Origin: Drosophila persimilis
Lineage: Eukaryota > Arthropoda > Insecta > Diptera > Drosophilidae
Direction of reading: 5' to 3'
Length of the DNA stretch: 64,000 nt
NCBI RefSeq assembly: GCF_003286085.1
Contig: NW_020825429.1
Coordinates: 1 to 64,000 of the forward strand
Both the position numbers and the translations under genes were made by a program. Position 1 is the stretch's first letter. Every line of letters begins with the position of its first letter. Shown piece after piece: positions 61,589 to 64,000 of this stretch. Below the pieces are notes generated by a model. It did no database searches. It saw only the letters and a program-made list of their open reading frames with translations, and was not told the DNA's origin.

Positions 61589-61845
61589 TGTAGGGTTGGC
61601 AGCCCTTTAATGAGTATCGATCTATCGCTAGGGATAGTCAAGGGTAGAGGAAGATATATCGATAGGAAGTAAGAGTTCGACTGCGGGAGCGAGTAGACGT
61701 GCAGAGAAGAACGTGTTAAGAAAAAGAAACTTATTGTAACCATTTATTAAAATAAAGACAATACCACGATGTGTGGCTTATATTTGATGGAGTTTCTGGA
61801 GCGGATTCTTACTCACTTGTAGGGAGCCCACCAAGAATCCCTACA
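61589..61845 (+). repeat. Element F 5' LTR
   Basis: 257 bp, from TGTAGGGTTGG to AATCCCTACA with inverted ends TGTAGGG/CCCTACA. It contains a likely poly(A) signal (AAAATAAAGAC near 61748). Confidence 0.87.
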
Positions 61846-61848
61846 ATT

Positions 61849-61866
61849 TGGGGGCTCGTCCGGGAA
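61849..61866 (+). other. Element F primer binding site
   Basis: TGGGGGCTCGTCCGGGAA follows the LTR after three bases. It is the well-known tRNA-Pro type of PBS. Confidence 0.82.
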
Positions 61867-62008
61867 AGAACCACAAGTGAATGTGTATTCGTGTACAAGT
61901 TGCCAATACCATCAAGTTTTGCGCAACATTGTGAAATCACGACGAACGAAGCAACGAAGATCAGACGAAAGCAGATGGCGAGAAGCGGCTGTGAGAAACG
62001 AAAATAAA

Positions 62009-62335
62009 GAGGAAAGAGGACGCAAAACGACTCCATTCGTTTTCGTCAAGGTTCAGAGAGCAGAGGTAGCTAACGACGAAGAGCTACAGAGCTACAAAAC
62101 GACGAAGAGCTACAGAGCTACAAAACGACGAAGCTACAAAACGACGCAGACCCGAAAACGACGAGGAAAGAGGACGCAAAACGACACTATTCGTTTTCGT
62201 CAAAGTTCAGAGAGCAGAGGTAGCTAACGGCGAAGAGCTACAGAGCTACAAAACGACGAGGCTACAAAACGACGCAGACCCGAAAACGACGAGGAAAGAG
62301 GACGCAAAACGACACTATTCGTTTTCGTCAGAAGA
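62009..62335 (+). repeat. Leader tandem repeats of element F
   Basis: The block GAGGAAAGAGGACGCAAAAC recurs at 62009, 62163 and 62291, with spacings of 154 and 128 bp. Shorter internal repeats of AGAGCTACAGAGCTACAAAA lie between them. No coding is supported before the ATG at 62679. Confidence 0.82.
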
Positions 62336-62678
62336 GCAAGGCAAACGGGAAAGAGTGAAAAGCCAACGACGAAAGTACGGAGCAAAGAGGACTGAAGAGA
62401 CGTTCAGATTGCGAACGTGCAGAAAAGAGGAAAGCAGAAACGACGAAACAACAACAGTGGTACTTCGCACGGCCACGTGCGGCTTGTATACCCTGCGAAC
62501 GACAACGACGTGAAGAAGACAGAGAAGAAGAACGCATCGTTTATCTGCGTGTATTGGAAAAGACGATTCTCACACCTGATGTCTGTATACGCAAGTATTG
62601 AATATACAGAATAGATTTAAGGTGTTGCAAATTTTAGGAAGCGGATTTAACGTAAACTATATTTTAGCTAATTGTAAT

Positions 62679-63130
62679 ATGCAACGCGAAGAAATCTTAG
62701 ACCTAACCGTAGCAGAGTTGAAAGAAAAATTGAAAGAGCTACATCTGCAGCATTCAGGTGTTAAATCAGTTTTACGGGAGAGACTATATTCGTATTTTAG
62801 ACTAGATCAAGACGAAAACGAAGAATCTGTATACGAAGAAACGATCAATATAACTGGGGACGAACAGACAGAAGACGCGCCAATTTTAAATTCGGTAGGA
62901 GAAGCAGCAGTTGGTAGTTCAGTAAACATGGCGTTCATATTAAGAGACATCGAAAAATCCCTTTCAGCATTTACGGGCAATGGTTCTCCGGATGTTGATG
63001 ACTGGCTACGTGATTTTGAACTTAATGCCTTAACAGTGAATTGGAATGATTTGCAAAAGTTTATATATGGCAGGACATTAGTGAAAGGTGCAGCGAAATT
63101 ATTTTTGAGCAGTCAATCAGGCATTATTTC
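62679..63130 (+). pseudogene. Element F gag, with SAP-like N-terminus, truncated
   Basis: ATG at 62679. Residues 6-40 (ILDLTVAELKEKLKELHLQH then SGVKSVLRERLYSYF) fit the SAP motif, a helix-turn-helix that binds DNA in other proteins. A capsid-like part follows: MAFILRDIEKSLSAFTGNGS, then VDDWLRDFELNALTVNWNDL. At 63130 the sequence switches in frame to the BEL-3 protease (VLLKNRSGVLV). Confidence 0.8.
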
Positions 63131-64000
63131 GGTTCTCTTGAAGAATCGGTCTGGCGTTTTAGTTCCTTGTCGTGCCATCTTAGATTCAGGATCGCAGCTG
63201 CATCTCGTCACATCCAGGTTCGCCCAGCAGCTTCAGCTTAGGAGAACTCAATCGTCTGCACTTGTGTCTGGGCTGGGAGATACCAGCGTTTCTACTGAGG
63301 GATCCACCATAAGCATTTTTATGCATTCTCGCACGTCCGCTTACACAACTACGCTTACTGCTCTCATCGCCCCCACGATTACCGATTCTCAACCAAGTAT
63401 GACAGTAAATGTATCCGATTGGAGTATTCCATCTAACATTCAGCTCGCTGATCCTGCATTTTTCAATACTCAACGGGTTGATCTTCTCATTGGCGAGCGT
63501 TTTTTATGATCTCCTCTGCGTAGGGCAGGTCTTCTGCAGAAGACCCGGCTTGGGTGGATCGTGTCTGGCGGTGGACAGAAGGTATCAAGCTCGGCGCTTT
63601 TGGCCACGTACAGCTGTCCAGATTCGATAGCTGAGATGGAAGCAAGGTTGGATAAAACTCTTCGTATATTTTGGGAAGTCGAGAATTGTGTGGAGGCTGG
63701 GTTGAATACCAAAGAAGAAGACGATTGTGAAGCATATTTCGTAAACCACCTTTCACGGTTGCCATCCGGGGAGTATGCAGTTCGTCTGCCACTAGATAAC
63801 AATACTGATCGTTTAGGAGAATCTTATGCTCAGGCTTATCGACGGTTCATCAGTCTGGAGCGAAAATTGTAGCGTAATCCTACCTTGAGTATAGGTATTC
63901 CGCCTTTATGAGGGAGTACATTGATTTGCATCATATGCACCAAGTCAACCCTGATTCCCGTAGCCTCTGCAAATATTTCTTGCTTCATCACTGTGTCCTA
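63131..64000 (+). pseudogene. BEL-3 protease/RT start, second array 3 copy
   Basis: Copy of 58089-58958, including the DSGSQ protease motif near 63182-63198 and the RT N-terminus (LPSGEYAVRLP). It is joined upstream in frame to the element F gag, giving a 277-residue fused frame from 62679 to the stop at 63507-63509. Confidence 0.9.

Larger units (their letters stand above)
61589..63130 (+). mobile_element. Element F: Gypsy retrotransposon 5' end, cut by array 3 junction
   Basis: LTR, PBS, leader with tandem repeats, and a gag whose frame is fused at about 63130 to the BEL-3 protease. It is related to element E by PBS type and gag. Everything after the capsid is missing. Confidence 0.85.
58089..64000 (+). 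repeat. Array 3: 5042-bp tandem duplication, second copy cut by window end
   Basis: Unit 1 is 58089-63130. The second copy starts at 63131 with GGTTCTCTTGAAGAATCGG, and the 870 bp visible to 64000 match 58089-58958, with all BEL-3 lesions shared (the T-run frameshift and the TAG after ISLERKL). The unit contains most of BEL-3 pol, its 3' LTR, the DINE-1 right half, the Gypsy integrase piece and the 5' end of element F. Confidence 0.93.

Noticed and set aside
1..64000. Envelope genes for the Gypsy elements (which would make them errantivirus-like).
   Set aside because: After integrase, element B goes straight to the polypurine tract and LTR; no signal peptide or furin-type glycoprotein frame is visible in any element.
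1..64000. Bacterial or viral origin of the window.
   Set aside because: No operons or ribosome binding sites; DINE-1, LOA LINE and several insect LTR families are found together, as expected for Drosophila heterochromatin.

Overview
The window is eukaryotic repeat DNA, almost certainly Drosophila heterochromatin (pericentromeric or Y-like). The reasons are several DINE-1/INE-1 copies with their (GTCY)n tract, BEL/Pao, mdg1/412-like, Osvaldo-like and other Gypsy LTR elements, a LOA-clade LINE, and the absence of any recognisable host gene, rRNA or tRNA. I cannot name the species. Nearly every base can be assigned to transposable elements that are nested in one another or joined end to end, mostly decayed. 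Three regions have been amplified as head-to-tail tandem arrays whose breakpoints lie inside transposons.

Layout. 1-4509: BEL-1 (+), a decayed BEL/Pao element with its 3' LTR. 2978-15640: array 1, four near-identical units of about 3166 bp. Each unit holds the BEL-1 integrase end, LTR, a Jockey/CR1-like LINE end, an unassigned GC-rich patch and an antisense BEL-4 gag. 15641-16080: the rest of the BEL-4 gag (-). 16085-16288: DINE-1 (-). 16289-30731: element A (+), an mdg1/412-like Gypsy element split by element B. 18306-26282: element B (-), a nearly intact relative with 479-bp LTRs that differ at one base by eye and a CTAG target duplication. 30484-38230: array 2, three units of about 2582 bp, each holding the element A integrase tail, a complete DINE-1, a possible Pao-type LTR and an unassigned exon-like segment. 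38284-42541: LOA-clade LINE (-). 42542-46204: Osvaldo-like element (+), LTR, leader and gag. 46205-46358: a piece of element-A-type LTR (-). 46359-48782: Gypsy element E (+), cut off in RT by BEL-2. 48783-55494: BEL-2 (+), structurally complete with two LTRs but frameshifted. 55541-61215: a DINE-1 split by BEL-3 (56099-60831). 61216-63130: a Gypsy integrase fragment and element F (LTR, PBS, gag). 58089-64000: array 3, a 5042-bp unit whose second copy begins at 63131 and runs off the window.

Nothing here works as a host pathway. The coding capacity is gag (capsid/nucleocapsid), protease, reverse transcriptase, RNase H and integrase of selfish elements. The most interesting biology is the accessory coding of the two mdg1/412-like elements A and B. 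Both carry, between the primer binding site and gag, a basic ORF with a conserved motif (sORF1) and a roughly 72-75 residue protein with an N-myristoylation-type start, one membrane helix and a basic tail (sORF2). Element B adds a third ORF (sORF3) with a faint LOTUS-like pattern. The second theme is repeated tandem amplification of composite transposon segments, which creates chimeric ORFs and an arrangement that could feed small-RNA production.
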